Shown in pieces: positions 26,107 to 37,146 of a DNA stretch of 64,000 bases; positions within the stretch are counted from its first letter, which is position 1, and each line of letters opens with the position of its first letter. The DNA comes from Planctomycetales bacterium. GTDB taxonomy: Bacteria; Planctomycetota; Planctomycetia; Pirellulales; Pirellulaceae. Location: contig JAGQPF010000255.1 in the NCBI GenBank assembly GCA_020426845.1, forward strand, positions 1 through 64,000, read 5' to 3'. The notes beneath the pieces are model-generated. The model did no database searches and had not been told where the DNA came from. It saw nothing but the letters and a program-made list of their open reading frames with translations. A program made the position numbers and the translations under genes.

Positions 26107-29100
26107 CTACGTGACGGGGCCCCACCCTCCGCCTCCCGGTGTCTCGATGATCAGCGTGTCGTTAGGCTGCACCGAGAACTGACAACAACCTGGCAGCTGA
26201 GTTTCGGCGGGCTCGCCCGCGGGCGGGTGTGCTCGATCAAGTCGATTCACGCCGGGCGCCGCGTTCTCTCCACCGGCCAGGCCGAATGGCGAGGTTAGTC
26301 GACGCTGAGTGAGCAAGGAGACGGTTAGCGGCGCGAGGAACTGAAGCCGGCGGATGATGCCATCGCCTCCTCGATGTCGGCCGCGACCATGTGAGCCGCG
26401 GCGGATCGAGAACTCCAGCAGCCGCACGGGGTGCCGAGTCTCGAGCACTTCGGGGTCGGTCAGGCGGGTGTTGGTCATGTGCGTGTGCACGGCGTCGGCG
26501 CCGGCCGCGTCGGGCGTCGCGCCTGCTCCGCCGCAGATGGTCTCGTAGTAGCCGAAGGTGTCGTCGCCGAAGGTCAGATTGTTCATCGTGCCCTGGCTCG
26601 CCGCCGCGGCCTCGAACGCGCCGAGCAGCACATCGACGACGCGCTGGGAGGTCTCCACGTTGCCTCCGACCACTGCCGCACAATCGGCCGGATCGGGAAA
26701 GGCGGGAGGGTTCAAAAGGCACTCGGGCAGCTTGATCCGCACGGGCGCGAGCACACCTTCATTGAGCGGAATGTCCTCATCCAGCAGGCAGCGCAGGCAG
26801 TACATGACAGCGGCGGAGACAATCGCTCGATTGGCGTTCAGATTGTTCGGCTGCACGGGCGCGGTGCCGCTGAAGTCGATATCTGCGTCGCCCGCGGACA
26901 CCGCCACGCGCGCGACGATCTTGGCGCCGTTGTCCAATTGATCTTCGCGCTGTCGGGTGAAGTTGCCCATTCGCCGCAGCGCGGCGCGGACCTTTCGCTC
27001 CGCCGCCGTCTGCATGTGACGCATGTAGGTCAGCACCAGCTCGCGTCCGCGGCGCTCGCAGAGCCGCAGCAGCTCGTCGGCGCCTTGGCGGCAGGCGGCC
27101 AACTGCGCGGTCAAGTCGGCGAGGTTCTCGTCGGGCTTGCGCGAGGGCAGGGGGCCGGCGGTGAGCAGCTCGCGGAGCTCGTCGAAACGCGATGCGCCGC
27201 GGTCGATCAGCTTGAAGTTGCGAATCAGCACGCCCTCCTCGCTGAGCCGTCGCGAGAATGGCGGGACCGATCCGGGGGTCAGGCCGCCGAGCTCGGCGTG
27301 GTGAGCTCGGCTGGCCGTGAAGAACAACAGCCTTGGCTCGGCGGACTCGCTGTCGCTGGATCCGGGACGCTCGAACACGGGCAGCACGACGGTGATGTCG
27401 GGCAAATGCGAGCCGCCTCGGAACGGGTCGTTGGTGACCACCACATCGCCCGGCGCCAAGTCGGGCGTGTCCTCGATCACGCAGCGCACCGTCTCGCTCA
27501 TGGCGCCCAGATGGACCGGAATGTGAGGCGCGTTGACGACCAGATCGCCGTCGGGCGTAAAGATGGCGCAGCTGAAGTCGAGCCGCTCCTTCACATTCAC
27601 GCTGCTTGCTGTGCGCCGCAACGTGATTCCCATCTGCTCGGCGATGCTGGAGAACTGGTTGTTGAACAGCTCCAGCCGAGCGGGGTCGAACTCGGCTTCC
27701 TCAAGGCTGTTGGCCTGCGGCATGGCGCCTGTCTGCCGTCGCTCGCAGCTGCGGGTCAGCAACAGCTCGCCGCCTGCCAATTTCGTCGCTTCCCAGCCCG
27801 GAGTAACGACGGTGGTCGTGCCGTCGTCCAAAATGATGGCGGGCCCGGGCGTGACGACGCCGGCCGCGATCTCCGCGCGGCGATAGAGTCCGGTGGCCAG
27901 TGGCCGGCCACGCTGACGGAGGGAGGTCATCGGCGTCGCTTTCGCTCCGCTGCCGAGTGGCGGCTCCAGAGGCGCCGGATCGGGCTGCTTGGTGCGCGCC
28001 TCCACGCGAATCTCGATCACGTCGACGGGGCGCCGCTGGCGGAATCCGTAGAGTCGCTCATGGGCTTCTTCGTAGACTGTGCCGAGCTCGGCGGCCGACT
28101 CGGGCGGCGCGGGAAGTGTCATAGCCGCGTCCAAGTCGCGATAACAGATATCGGCTCGCCAGACGATTTCGATTTGATCGGCTGAGGCGCCTTGGCGGAG
28201 CAAGGTGTCGATCGCCTCTTGCTCCAGCGCCCGCCAGTCGTTGTGCAGCGCCTTAGCCTCGGCGACCGGCAGCCGCACGGCGCGCGATTGATGACATACC
28301 AGTGGCGCCTGTCCGATGCCAAAGGCGCTGAGCAGGCCTGCGGCGGGATGAATCAGGATCCTGCTCATGCCGAGCGACTCGGCCACGTCGCAGGCGTGCT
28401 GTGGCGCGGCGCCGCCGAAGGCCACCAGCACGTGCTCCTCGGGCGCGAAGCCCCGGTCGATGGAGATCGATTTGGCCGCCTGGGCCATGCTTTCGTTGGC
28501 AATCTGCAGGAACGCTTCGCAAAGCTGGTCGCGCGAATACTCGGCTCGTGTCGCCTCGCGAATCCGGCCAATCAACTCATCCAGCCGGCGCTCGATCGGC
28601 TCCGCGCACAACGGGATGGGGAACGACAGCTGCGGGAAGTGGCGCCGAGTCAGCGCGGGATCCGGAATGCGTCCGAGATAGACGTTGAGATCCGTGACGG
28701 TCAGCGGGCCGCCGCGACCATAGCACGCCGGGCCGGGCTCGGCCCCGGCGCTGGCTGGCCCAACGGTGAGGCGCACGCCGTCGAATCCGCAGATCGATCC
28801 GCCGCCGGCCGCCACCGTTTCGATCGCCAGCGACGGTGTGACGACTCGCACGCCCGCCTTGATCGACTCGTACTGGCGATCGAATTCGCCGCCGTAACGA
28901 CACACGTCCGTGCTGGTGCCGCCCATGTCGAAGCCAATCGCCTGCGAGTGGCCGGTGGCCGTCGCCACGGCCGCGCAGCCGACCACGCCGCCCGCCGGAC
29001 CTGACAGGATGCTGTCCTTTCCCGTGAAGTACTCCGGGGAGACCAGGCCGCCGCTGGAGGTCATCAGCAGCAGCTCGGAATCTCCGAGAGCCCGCTGCAG

Positions 29101-29988
29101 ACCCGCCAGGTAGCTGCGCAACACCGGGTCGAGGTACGCGTCCAACACCGTGGTTTCGGCGCGAGGCACGATTCTTGGCGCCGGCGCGACTTGGTGCGAC
29201 AGACAGATGTTGTCGAACCCCGCATCTCGCGCCGCCTCGGCCGCTCGCAATTCGTGCGCCGGGTTGCGCGTCGCATGCAACAGGCAGATGGCCAGCGACT
29301 CGATTCCCAAGTCACGGAGCCGCTGCAACTCGCGCCGCAGCTGCGGTTCATCCAATGGCTCCAACGGCTCGCCATTGGCCGAGATCCGACCGCGTACCTC
29401 CGCCGTTGCCTCGTATAGCGGCTCGGGTTTGACGATGTTCAGGTCGAACAGACGGGGACGGTCCTGATTGCCGATTCGCAACAGGTCGCCGAAACCCTGG
29501 TTGGTGAGCAGCCCGCACCGCGCGCCACGGCGAGTGAGCAGCGCATTGGTGCCACGCGTCGTGCCGAGCCGTACGCGGACACGCGGCAACGGCTCGCCGA
29601 GTTTCAATTGCAACAGTTTGCGAATCGCCAGCAGCGGCGCCTCTTCGCCACTGCGCAACGTGTAACTAAACGCCTCGGCCGGGATGTTGTCATCTACCGT
29701 GAGCTCCCCGTCACGAGAGCTTTCCACGCGTGCGTGACCGCAGGGCTTTCCGTCAGCGGCGTACCAGCGGATTTCGTAGCCGTTCCAGAGTCCGACGGGC
29801 TCGCCGCCGCGGAACGGGTCTCGAAAGGCGCGCGAGGAGGGCTCTTTGACGCCGATGGATCCAGGCACTTCGCCCGAGCTCAGCACCTTGCAGCGCTCCA
29901 GCGGCATGCCGACGCCCTCGGCGACTTCACGCCGCATCAGGCAATCGGTGAAGGTGCCGCCCACATCGACCCAGAAGCTCGCCAACAC
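26107..29988 (-). CDS. Fused hydantoinase A/B (5-oxoprolinase-type ATP-dependent amidohydrolase)
   Basis: About 1293 residues carrying both halves of the HyuA/HyuB family in one chain, as in eukaryotic and some bacterial 5-oxoprolinases. The HyuA half (~1-735) starts [12 protein letters not shown], an ASKHA-like ATP motif, and contains [13 protein letters not shown]. The HyuB half (~760-1285) starts at [16 protein letters not shown] and ends with [11 protein letters not shown], the glycine-rich tail of this family. Such enzymes open 5-oxoproline or hydantoin rings using ATP. GTG at 29988 is preferred since family members begin a few residues before the VDVGGTFTD block. GTG at 30021 is the alternative and would overlap the upstream PQQ gene by 17 nt. 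Confidence 0.88.
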   Translation of the reverse strand: MLASFWVDVGGTFTDCLMRREVAEGVGMPLERCKVLSSGEVPGSIGVKEPSSRAFRDPFRGGEPVGLWNGYEIRWYAADGKPCGHARVESSRDGELTVDDNIPAEAFSYTLRSGEEAPLLAIRKLLQLKLGEPLPRVRVRLGTTRGTNALLTRRGARCGLLTNQGFGDLLRIGNQDRPRLFDLNIVKPEPLYEATAEVRGRISANGEPLEPLDEPQLRRELQRLRDLGIESLAICLLHATRNPAHELRAAEAARDAGFDNICLSHQVAPAPRIVPRAETTVLDAYLDPVLRSYLAGLQRALGDSELLLMTSSGGLVSPEYFTGKDSILSGPAGGVVGCAAVATATGHSQAIGFDMGGTSTDVCRYGGEFDRQYESIKAGVRVVTPSLAIETVAAGGGSICGFDGVRLTVGPASAGAEPGPACYGRGGPLTVTDLNVYLGRIPDPALTRRHFPQLSFPIPLCAEPIERRLDELIGRIREATRAEYSRDQLCEAFLQIANESMAQAAKSISIDRGFAPEEHVLVAFGGAAPQHACDVAESLGMSRILIHPAAGLLSAFGIGQAPLVCHQSRAVRLPVAEAKALHNDWRALEQEAIDTLLRQGASADQIEIVWRADICYRDLDAAMTLPAPPESAAELGTVYEEAHERLYGFRQRRPVDVIEIRVEARTKQPDPAPLEPPLGSGAKATPMTSLRQRGRPLATGLYRRAEIAAGVVTPGPAIILDDGTTTVVTPGWEATKLAGGELLLTRSCERRQTGAMPQANSLEEAEFDPARLELFNNQFSSIAEQMGITLRRTASSVNVKERLDFSCAIFTPDGDLVVNAPHIPVHLGAMSETVRCVIEDTPDLAPGDVVVTNDPFRGGSHLPDITVVLPVFERPGSSDSESAEPRLLFFTASRAHHAELGGLTPGSVPPFSRRLSEEGVLIRNFKLIDRGASRFDELRELLTAGPLPSRKPDENLADLTAQLAACRQGADELLRLCERRGRELVLTYMRHMQTAAERKVRAALRRMGNFTRQREDQLDNGAKIVARVAVSAGDADIDFSGTAPVQPNNLNANRAIVSAAVMYCLRCLLDEDIPLNEGVLAPVRIKLPECLLNPPAFPDPADCAAVVGGNVETSQRVVDVLLGAFEAAAASQGTMNNLTFGDDTFGYYETICGGAGATPDAAGADAVHTHMTNTRLTDPEVLETRHPVRLLEFSIRRGSHGRGRHRGGDGIIRRLQFLAPLTVSLLTQRRLTSPFGLAGGENAAPGVNRLDRAHPPAGEPAETQLPGCCQFSVQPNDTLIIETPGGGGWGPVT

Positions 29989-30004
29989 GTTGTCTCGTTC
30001 CGCG

Positions 30005-31273
30005 TTAGCTCGACGGGCCACCCAAGCTGTACAGCTGCGACTCGGTGCGAGCGTACATGCGCCCGCCGGCGATGGCCGGGGTCGATCGAGTTGGCTCTTT
30101 GAGGTCGGTTTTGCCGAGCAGCTTATATTCCTTGGAGGCGGCCAGCGCGATCAATACGCCGTCCTCGTCCATGCAGTACACCTTGTCGCCGGCGATCACG
30201 GGCGATCCGGAAAACGCCGAAGAGACACGCTCTCGCCAATGCTCCTCACCGGTCTTCACATCGATGCAGGTGACGATGCCCTTGTCGAACCAAAGGTAAG
30301 CCAGGCCGGAGTTGTCGGCGACCAAGGTCGGGACGTATGGGGCGTTGCGCTTGATTTGATAAGCCACTTCGGGCTCCGGACCGGGCTTCAACGCCACGAC
30401 ATAATTGCCGCCGCCACCGGAGCCGGTGGAGCCGAAGATCAAGCCGCCCGCCTCGATCGGCGAGCCGACGGTTCGCATCGAGAACGCGTCCGCGTAGTTC
30501 CAGCGCGGCTTGCCGGTTTCGGCGTCCACGGCAAAGATTCCTTCGGCGGTGCTGCAGCTGATCAACTCGTCGCGGCCATCCTTGCCTTGATGCACAAACG
30601 GAACCGAGTAGCAGACGCGAATGCTCTTGCGAGGCGTCTGCCAACGGGTCTCGCCCGTCGCGGCGTCCAGAGCCAGCATGGAGCTCTCGCCGGCGACCTC
30701 GTCGGGCTTGAGCCGCTCGGCCTGTTGTGACACAAACATGATCAGCATGTCTTTGTAACGAATCGGCGACGTGCCGAAGCCGTGCTGGCTGGTCCACGTG
30801 CCGAGGTCGCGCTGCCAAGCCTCCGTGCCATCGTGACTCAACGCCACCAAGGTGGTCTGCTTGGGCGTCGACCACGCGACGTAGACTCGCGACTCGTCGA
30901 CCACCGGCGTGCAGGAGGCGAAGCTGCTGCGGACGTGAATCGGATGCGACTCGGAGGTGTACTCCTTGGTCCACTGAATCTTTCCCTTGGTGTCGACGCA
31001 CACGACGTAGCGGGTCGCTGTCTTGGGATCGGCGCTCAACAGGAACACCTTGTCGCCCCAAATGACGGGCGAGGAGTGACCGATTCCGGGCAGTTTGGTG
31101 ACCCAGTTGATCTGATTTCCTTCAAACGCGGCCGGCAACACTGTCTCGCTGCGGCCGGCGCCGTTGGGCCCGCGGAATCGAGTCCATTCCTGGGCTCCGG
31201 CAGAATCGATCAGGAGGAAGGCCAGGGCGAGAAAAACCACGGGCCGGAGGCGCTCGCGTGTGGTGCGTGGCAT
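30005..31273 (-). CDS. Secreted PQQ-like beta-propeller protein
   Basis: A 422-residue protein with a signal peptide (cleavage after ~27, SAGAQ) followed by WTRFRGPNGAGRSE, the standard opening of planctomycete 'outer membrane protein assembly BamB-like/PQQ repeat' proteins. Several propeller-blade motifs follow, such as VVCVDTKGKIQW, MLALDAATGETRW and FAVDAETGKPRWNY. There is no dehydrogenase catalytic signature, so it is probably a scaffold or binding propeller rather than a quinoprotein enzyme. It lies just upstream of the hydantoinase gene on the same strand, with at most 16 nt between them. Confidence 0.88.
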   Translation of the reverse strand: MPRTTRERLRPVVFLALAFLLIDSAGAQEWTRFRGPNGAGRSETVLPAAFEGNQINWVTKLPGIGHSSPVIWGDKVFLLSADPKTATRYVVCVDTKGKIQWTKEYTSESHPIHVRSSFASCTPVVDESRVYVAWSTPKQTTLVALSHDGTEAWQRDLGTWTSQHGFGTSPIRYKDMLIMFVSQQAERLKPDEVAGESSMLALDAATGETRWQTPRKSIRVCYSVPFVHQGKDGRDELISCSTAEGIFAVDAETGKPRWNYADAFSMRTVGSPIEAGGLIFGSTGSGGGGNYVVALKPGPEPEVAYQIKRNAPYVPTLVADNSGLAYLWFDKGIVTCIDVKTGEEHWRERVSSAFSGSPVIAGDKVYCMDEDGVLIALAASKEYKLLGKTDLKEPTRSTPAIAGGRMYARTESQLYSLGGPSS

Positions 31274-31358
31274 CGGTTACTCGGCGATAGAGAGGGTAGG
31301 ATTTGCGGAGTTGGCAGTATCTGGGCGATTGTACCGCGCAGCCCACTGCGGAGCGAAA

Positions 31359-32345
<987 letters not shown>

Positions 32346-32777
32346 ATCGCTTTGCCTATCGGTCGCTGCGCCTGCGGGTGAAAATGAGGAGAGGAACCGC
32401 CTGTTGTTTCATGTTTTCGCCGACGGCACAAGTGGCCCGGGCGTCGACGGCGCAAGGAAACCCGAAGCGCAAGCGAGGGGCCCACGGTGACACGATCTCG
32501 GCCCACTTGCCTGGGGTAAACAATCTCTCGCTGTCCTCGCGCTGTTCTCACGCTGCGGGTTCCCTTACGGTGCCGCGCCAATTCTCGCTTCCGATCCCTC
32601 GCTTACGCTTCGGGTTCCCTTCATGCGCCGCGGCGACGACTTACAATTCCGTGACGTCAAACCGGCGCGCGCAGCGTATCATTGGGCATGTCTCAAAAAG
32701 GAAACCCGAAGCGTGAGCGAGGGATCGGAATCGCGAATTGGCATGTTTCGGTCGGACATTCACTCGGGAGCGAATCA
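32346..32777. other. 432-bp intergenic region rich in short repeats
   Basis: The region lies between the divergent kinase and lipoprotein genes. It holds three copies of GAAACCCGAAGCG-type repeat (32457-32479 plus, 32596-32619 minus, 32701-32723 plus). The last two belong to a ~43-bp inverted repeat. No gene is supported; the open frame upstream of 32778 is made of repeat sequence. GGGAG at 32766-32770 serves the lipoprotein gene. Confidence 0.6.
32457..32742. repeat. GAAACCCGAAGCG repeat cluster with a 43-bp inverted pair
   Basis: Plus copies are at 32457-32479 and 32701-32723 and an inverted copy at 32596-32619. The match between 32578-32620 and the inverse of 32700-32742 extends over about 43 nt, giving a stem with an 80-nt loop. 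In one frame the plus copies read GNPKRKRG or GNPKRERG, a trace often seen as false N-terminal extensions in planctomycete annotations. Confidence 0.85.
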
Positions 32778-33518
32778 ATGCAACGAATGAACGCGTCGTG
32801 GAGAGTGTGGGTGGTGCTTGGGCTAGCCGCATGGACGGGATGCTCGGGTGGCGTCGGCTCCGATTCGAATGGAGCTGGTGACGGGCGACCCGACGAACCA
32901 GAGTCCAAGGAGGTCGCGCTGGACAGCCATGTGTCAGAGTTGCGGCAGATCGCGCGCGACTATGAAGCGTGGGGCCGAGTTGATGCGGATGCGCATTTGG
33001 CGACGCTCGACTGCCGAGCGCCTTCGTCGCATGAAGGCATGCCGCGACTCAGCCAAGCCGAGCCGAGCGGCGCTGAGTCCGCGACCGCCACGCCGGAGCA
33101 TGGACGCAAGCTCTACTATCTCTACGCGCGAGAAAAGGCAGCGTATTTGGCGCTGGGGAAGCAGTCGGCTGAGGGGCAAGAGCCTGCTCCGTCGACGGCA
33201 CGTCAGGCGATCGTCAAGCAGGCCTGGCATGCGGAGTCCGTCGACGTCGCGCCGGGAGACGCCGATCGCAGCACGGCGCTGGCCAAGCATGGCGAGCGGC
33301 TGGTCTGGGCCGCCTTCGAGGACGGTCAAGGCTATGTGCCGGGGGAACGTGCCTCGTTGTTCGTGATGTTCCAGCCGGAGAACTCCAGCGGCACGGATGA
33401 GGGCTGGGTCTACGGCACCGTCTCGCCGGCGGGCGAGGTCACGTCATGCGGTCTGTTGGACAACTGCATGCGTTGCCATCGGGAAGCGCCGCACGGCCGA
33501 CTGTTCGGGCTGCGCTGA
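32778..33518 (+). CDS. Lipoprotein-like exported protein with C-terminal CxxCH
   Basis: A 246-residue protein. The ATG at 32778 follows GGGAG by 7 nt. An upstream start would add 32 repeat-derived residues, so it is rejected. The N-terminus is a signal with a lipobox-like end (LAAWTGCSGG). The middle is charged and helical. The C-terminal ~100 residues end in CMRCHREAPHGRLFG, a single heme c motif (CxxCH) preceded by LLDNC. The C-terminal region with WVYGTVSP..CGLLDNCMRCH resembles the cytochrome P460-like fold end, but the match is loose. A heme-binding periplasmic or membrane-anchored role is likely. Partners are not visible. Confidence 0.7.
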   Translation: MQRMNASWRVWVVLGLAAWTGCSGGVGSDSNGAGDGRPDEPESKEVALDSHVSELRQIARDYEAWGRVDADAHLATLDCRAPSSHEGMPRLSQAEPSGAESATATPEHGRKLYYLYAREKAAYLALGKQSAEGQEPAPSTARQAIVKQAWHAESVDVAPGDADRSTALAKHGERLVWAAFEDGQGYVPGERASLFVMFQPENSSGTDEGWVYGTVSPAGEVTSCGLLDNCMRCHREAPHGRLFGLR

Positions 33519-33527
33519 GCGTCGATC

Positions 33528-33591
33528 GTAGTGCAGGCTGTCAGCCTGCAACCTGCGGCTTGACGTGTTGCAAGCTGCCAGCCTGCAACAC
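33528..33591. repeat. Composite two-palindrome (BIME-like) element
   Basis: Palindromes TGCAGGCTGTCAGCCTGCA (33532-33550) and TGCAAGCTGCCAGCCTGCA (33569-33587) are separated by an 18-nt spacer. They occupy the gap between the convergent lipoprotein and CehA-like genes. The first arm and its CAACCTGCGG neighbour match the elements at 17498 and 63649; the second palindrome is a variant. Confidence 0.82.
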
Positions 33592-33621
33592 GGCCAAACC
33601 ACGGTCATCGCTGCACATTCT

Positions 33622-36168
33622 TTACCGGCTGTTCTTGAGCCGCTCTTGGTAGAACGCCTTGGCGCGGCGAAACTCGTTCAGCGACGTCTCGTCGAGCAGG
33701 CCCTCGTTGCGTTGAAGCTCCTCGTCCATGCGGCGGATGAGGAACTCAATGCGCTCGCGGCGAGGGCGGATCGGCTTGTCCGCGACGTCGTAGAACACGG
33801 GGTTCGTGTGTGCGAAACGCACCTTTCCGTCGGGCGTGCGTTCAAAGCAGCGCAAGGCGAACCAGCTGGACTCGCTGACATCGACTTCCATTTGCAGCGG
33901 CGTGCGCTGTGGACCGCTGTGGTTGCCTGCGGGCGGGATCATTTGTTGCACAACTTCGCCGTTGCGCACGAGGTCGACGGTAATCAGCGGGAACTCGCTC
34001 TCGACCATGCCCGTGACTTGCAGAGGCGGCAACGAGCCCGCCGCTCCTTTGTCTCGAGCGGGCAGCGCCGACGTGACACCCGGCAACTGACCGTTGAATT
34101 TCACGTCCAACAGCGGACCTTGAGTGACAAAGCTGTGTCCTGCGTTGAGCCGCTGGATCCAAGTCTCGTAGTTGAAATGATCGCCGCAGTGCACATAGAC
34201 TCGGCCGTAGCCCAGCGGCACGGGATGCACGCCCGACGCAGTCCCGCCCGTGACTCGCATCCGCAGTCCGCAGTTGAGCAGCGTGTAGTAGGTCTCCAGG
34301 CCGAAATTCGTCCAGCCTCGCTCGGTGAAGCCGCGTCGGTCACGCTCGATCTCCGGCCAGTCGGGCGCGTTCTCGAGCGTCCATTGGGGAAAGCCGAACT
34401 GGGTGCGCCAATGGTGATTGTTGCTCAGCTCAAACAGGTCCACCCGCATCACCGGCGCGATCATCATCGACCAGTTCCAGGAGTGCTTGTCGAAATCCAG
34501 CAGCCCTCCCTGGCGTCGGGCTTCGGCGGCCAACTTGCTCACCGGCGGCGCCGATAGCTGGAGCGGCGATTGGTGATTGAGCACAAATACTGCGCCCTGC
34601 GTGTGTCGTTTGCCGTCGACCGTGAAAATCTCGTACTCGGTGTTCACCGGATAGATCACATGGGTGGCGTCGAGCGACAACGGCGCGGGCGACGCGGCCC
34701 AGGACCGGGAGCCCGGCGCGCCGGGCATTCGCGCCGGGATCTCGCGGCTGTCGCGCACCCAGTAGGTCAGCGGCAGCGTGACATTCAGGTCCTCGCTCAA
34801 CGCCACGAGCGGCAGCTCCTCCAGGGAGCGGTGGACATGCGTGTCGCCGGAGTACCAGCCGCGCGCCGCCATGTTGATGAAGCGACGAGGCGTCAGCCGC
34901 ACTGCGGACTTGCCGGTGGCGCCGATTTCGATCTCGGCTTCTCCGGGAAGGTGCTCCTTGCCGTGCTCGGCCCGAACGCGGTAGCGACCCGGGGGCAGCT
35001 GAGCTTGAAAGGTGTGTGGGGAAAGCGTTGTGTGCTTCTCGACGCTGCCCGTGCGCGAGACGCGATCGTAGATGATTGCCTTGCCTGCCGCGGAGACGGG
35101 CTGCGCGAAGTGCCAGCGCGGTTCCGCGTTGGCATCGAGCGACTCGATATACAGCCGGCAGGGCAGGGGGCGCTGCGTGTCGTGGTCCACGACATCAATG
35201 GTCAGATTGCCGGTGACGTGGTCCAGCGGCCGCTGCCGCCACTTCGTCTCCTCAATTCGCTTCAGCTCGCCGTCGATGTCGCGTCCCTCGAAGAACGATA
35301 GCCAGCCGCGCAGCCGCTTGGTCTCGCCCGGCTGGCAGTCGGGAAACTTGGGATCGGAGTGCAGGCAAGGGCAGGGCGGATTGCCCCAGGCGCGATGCAA
35401 TGGCGCCCAAGCGGTGACAATCCAGCGACTCTTGTCGGCCGACCCGGCGACGGCGTATCCGTCGCGGAACAGCTTGTTGTCGTTGGTCTGACCGGCGAAG
35501 CCCTCCGCTCCCTTGAGCATCACGCAGTTCTGCACGCGGAGGTCGCTGAGCGGCTGGTCGCTGCCGTTGTAAAGCCACATCTCCAGGTCCAGGTGCGCCG
35601 CGCGGGGCGTCGCTTTCGAGCCGAACACGATGCCGTTCGGCAGCCGCCGTTCCATCTCGTACGAGCCGTCCTCGTTGGCCCGCCACTCCTGACGAGGAAG
35701 TGTCACTCCTTGCTTGGACCAAACGGTGTCGATGTGGGTGTGGGCGAGGTAGGTCAGTCCGAGGTTTGACCAAATCGCCTCGGGCACGTCGAGCACGACA
35801 TAGCTGCGGTCGTCCCAGGGGCAGAAGATGCTCAGCTTCGTTTCTCGTTGCGGATCGACGGCGCCATCGAGAAAGCCGATGCGGGGGTGCCGGCCGCCGG
35901 GGTACGGCAGCACGGCGAGTCGGCCGGAAGTTCTGGCCGGCGCGGCGGCCGGCACGCCCAATCGGAGCAGAGCCGCCTCGAGGGTGGCCTGATCCAGCCC
36001 GGTGACTTGCCGGATCTCGGCGTCGGCAAAGCGATGCGCTCGCATGTTCAGCAGCCAGGACTTCAACGCGGCGTCATCGGCCGAGGGCCGCGTCTGCGAG
36101 TCCTCGCCATGGGAGATTGAGGCAACGAATAGCAACAAGGCGGTCAGGCAAGCAAGGCAGCGTGACAT
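33622..36168 (-). CDS. Secreted CehA/McbA-type metallohydrolase-domain protein
   Basis: An 848-residue exported protein. The ATG at 36168 follows GGAAGG by 7 nt and starts a clear signal peptide (cleavage near ISHGED); 19 upstream in-frame codons are rejected. After a helical region and a beta-rich region (~95-420), the PHP-like metallohydrolase part starts at RGWYSGDTHVHRSL (~438-451), the HxH metal motif of CehA/McbA proteins. Further likely ligands are in DFDKHSWNW and VYVHCGDHFNYETW. Family members hydrolyse phosphoester or carbamate bonds, but many planctomycete homologues have no known substrate. A 32-bp repeat lies 50 nt upstream. Confidence 0.82.
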   Translation of the reverse strand: MSRCLACLTALLLFVASISHGEDSQTRPSADDAALKSWLLNMRAHRFADAEIRQVTGLDQATLEAALLRLGVPAAAPARTSGRLAVLPYPGGRHPRIGFLDGAVDPQRETKLSIFCPWDDRSYVVLDVPEAIWSNLGLTYLAHTHIDTVWSKQGVTLPRQEWRANEDGSYEMERRLPNGIVFGSKATPRAAHLDLEMWLYNGSDQPLSDLRVQNCVMLKGAEGFAGQTNDNKLFRDGYAVAGSADKSRWIVTAWAPLHRAWGNPPCPCLHSDPKFPDCQPGETKRLRGWLSFFEGRDIDGELKRIEETKWRQRPLDHVTGNLTIDVVDHDTQRPLPCRLYIESLDANAEPRWHFAQPVSAAGKAIIYDRVSRTGSVEKHTTLSPHTFQAQLPPGRYRVRAEHGKEHLPGEAEIEIGATGKSAVRLTPRRFINMAARGWYSGDTHVHRSLEELPLVALSEDLNVTLPLTYWVRDSREIPARMPGAPGSRSWAASPAPLSLDATHVIYPVNTEYEIFTVDGKRHTQGAVFVLNHQSPLQLSAPPVSKLAAEARRQGGLLDFDKHSWNWSMMIAPVMRVDLFELSNNHHWRTQFGFPQWTLENAPDWPEIERDRRGFTERGWTNFGLETYYTLLNCGLRMRVTGGTASGVHPVPLGYGRVYVHCGDHFNYETWIQRLNAGHSFVTQGPLLDVKFNGQLPGVTSALPARDKGAAGSLPPLQVTGMVESEFPLITVDLVRNGEVVQQMIPPAGNHSGPQRTPLQMEVDVSESSWFALRCFERTPDGKVRFAHTNPVFYDVADKPIRPRRERIEFLIRRMDEELQRNEGLLDETSLNEFRRAKAFYQERLKNSR

Positions 36169-36533
36169 GGGGGCACCTTCCGGCGGAGCAGCAAGTTCGA
36201 GTCGCGTTGTTTTACCGGGCCTCACAAGGGTCGCCTGCGATGGAGGCCCGACCGCTGGATTGTCCCACAGTTGAGCCGCTCGTGCAGGTCAAACGTGAGT
36301 ACGCTGCGCCATCGATTTGACTCGGTTGAATCGAGGTGACTACACGCCGGGGGTGGCGCCGCCAAGGACCGGATTTGCCGGTTGCGACTCAAAACAGCGG
36401 AAAAAGCGGGGTAAGGCCAGGTCAGCGGAGTCGCGGCCAGGTTTTGGCACGCCAACTGCCTAAGAAACCATTGTTCAGCAACGATCGCTGAGCTCCCCCC
36501 CGGAAAACAAACCCCGTGCTAAGGAAATTCAAG
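36169..36533. other. 365-bp divergent intergenic region
   Basis: It separates the CehA-like gene (minus) from the His-rich gene (plus). It holds one 32-bp interspersed element (36218-36249). GGAAGG (36176-36181) is the ribosome site of the minus gene and AAGGAA (36519-36524) that of the plus gene. No gene is seen, and no clear promoter pair could be fixed. Confidence 0.5.
36218..36249 (-). repeat. 32-bp interspersed element, third copy
   Basis: The inverse of the copies at 21061-21136, reading GGGCCTCCATCGCAGGCG on the minus strand with 7-bp inverted ends GGGCCTC/GAGGCCC. It sits 50 bp upstream of the CehA-like start codon. Confidence 0.9.
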
Positions 36534-37133
36534 ATGAAGACTCGCAACGCCGCATTGACTCTGGTTGCTCTGGCTGGCCTGCTGGTTCCCTCGATCGCGC
36601 TAGCCGGTCATGGCCACGTCGATCCCCGTCTGGATGCCAGCTCGCATCGCCTCCACGCCGCCGCCATCGCCTTCGAGCGGGAGCTGGGGCACGTGCACGC
36701 CCCGAGCTTCATGACTCGCTATGCGGGGATGATGAGCAGCCACGTCTGCAAGCTGCACGACGCCGTTGAGGCGGGACAGTCGCTGCACCACGTGCGCGTG
36801 CACTTCAACGGTGTGAAGTCCTACTTGAACGTGTTCGAGAGCCGGATGCACCGCGATCACGGCTTGCACCACGACGCGCATGTCGTCGCCGCCTGGACCG
36901 AGTTGCAGCAGGCCTATCAGCAGCTCGATTGGATTCTCTCGGGACGCCATCTGCCCACGCCGGGCATGCACGGTCACGGGCACGGACAGGGACATGGTTC
37001 TGTCATCGTGACTCCTCCCGGCGTTCGTTACCCGAACACGGTCCGTCGCACGAGCGTGACGGTGGCTCCGGGCATCGGAATCGGCCTGCAGTTCAACACG
37101 CACCAAGTCGCCCGCCGCGGTCACGGCTTCTGA
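36534..37133 (+). CDS. Secreted histidine-rich protein of unknown function
   Basis: A 199-residue protein with a strong signal peptide (MKTRNAALTLVALAGLL..., cleavage after ALA-G). The ATG at 36534 follows AAGGAA. The mature part is helical and unusually His-rich: pairs and triplets such as GHGHVD, HRDHGLHHDAHV and GHGHGQGHG give many possible metal sites. The C-terminal ~40 residues are basic and beta-like. It is convergent with the TPR gene and only 13 nt separate the stops. Zinc, copper or nickel binding is inferred from composition only. Confidence 0.72.
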   Translation: MKTRNAALTLVALAGLLVPSIALAGHGHVDPRLDASSHRLHAAAIAFERELGHVHAPSFMTRYAGMMSSHVCKLHDAVEAGQSLHHVRVHFNGVKSYLNVFESRMHRDHGLHHDAHVVAAWTELQQAYQQLDWILSGRHLPTPGMHGHGHGQGHGSVIVTPPGVRYPNTVRRTSVTVAPGIGIGLQFNTHQVARRGHGF

Positions 37134-37146
37134 TCCCTGCAGTGGA

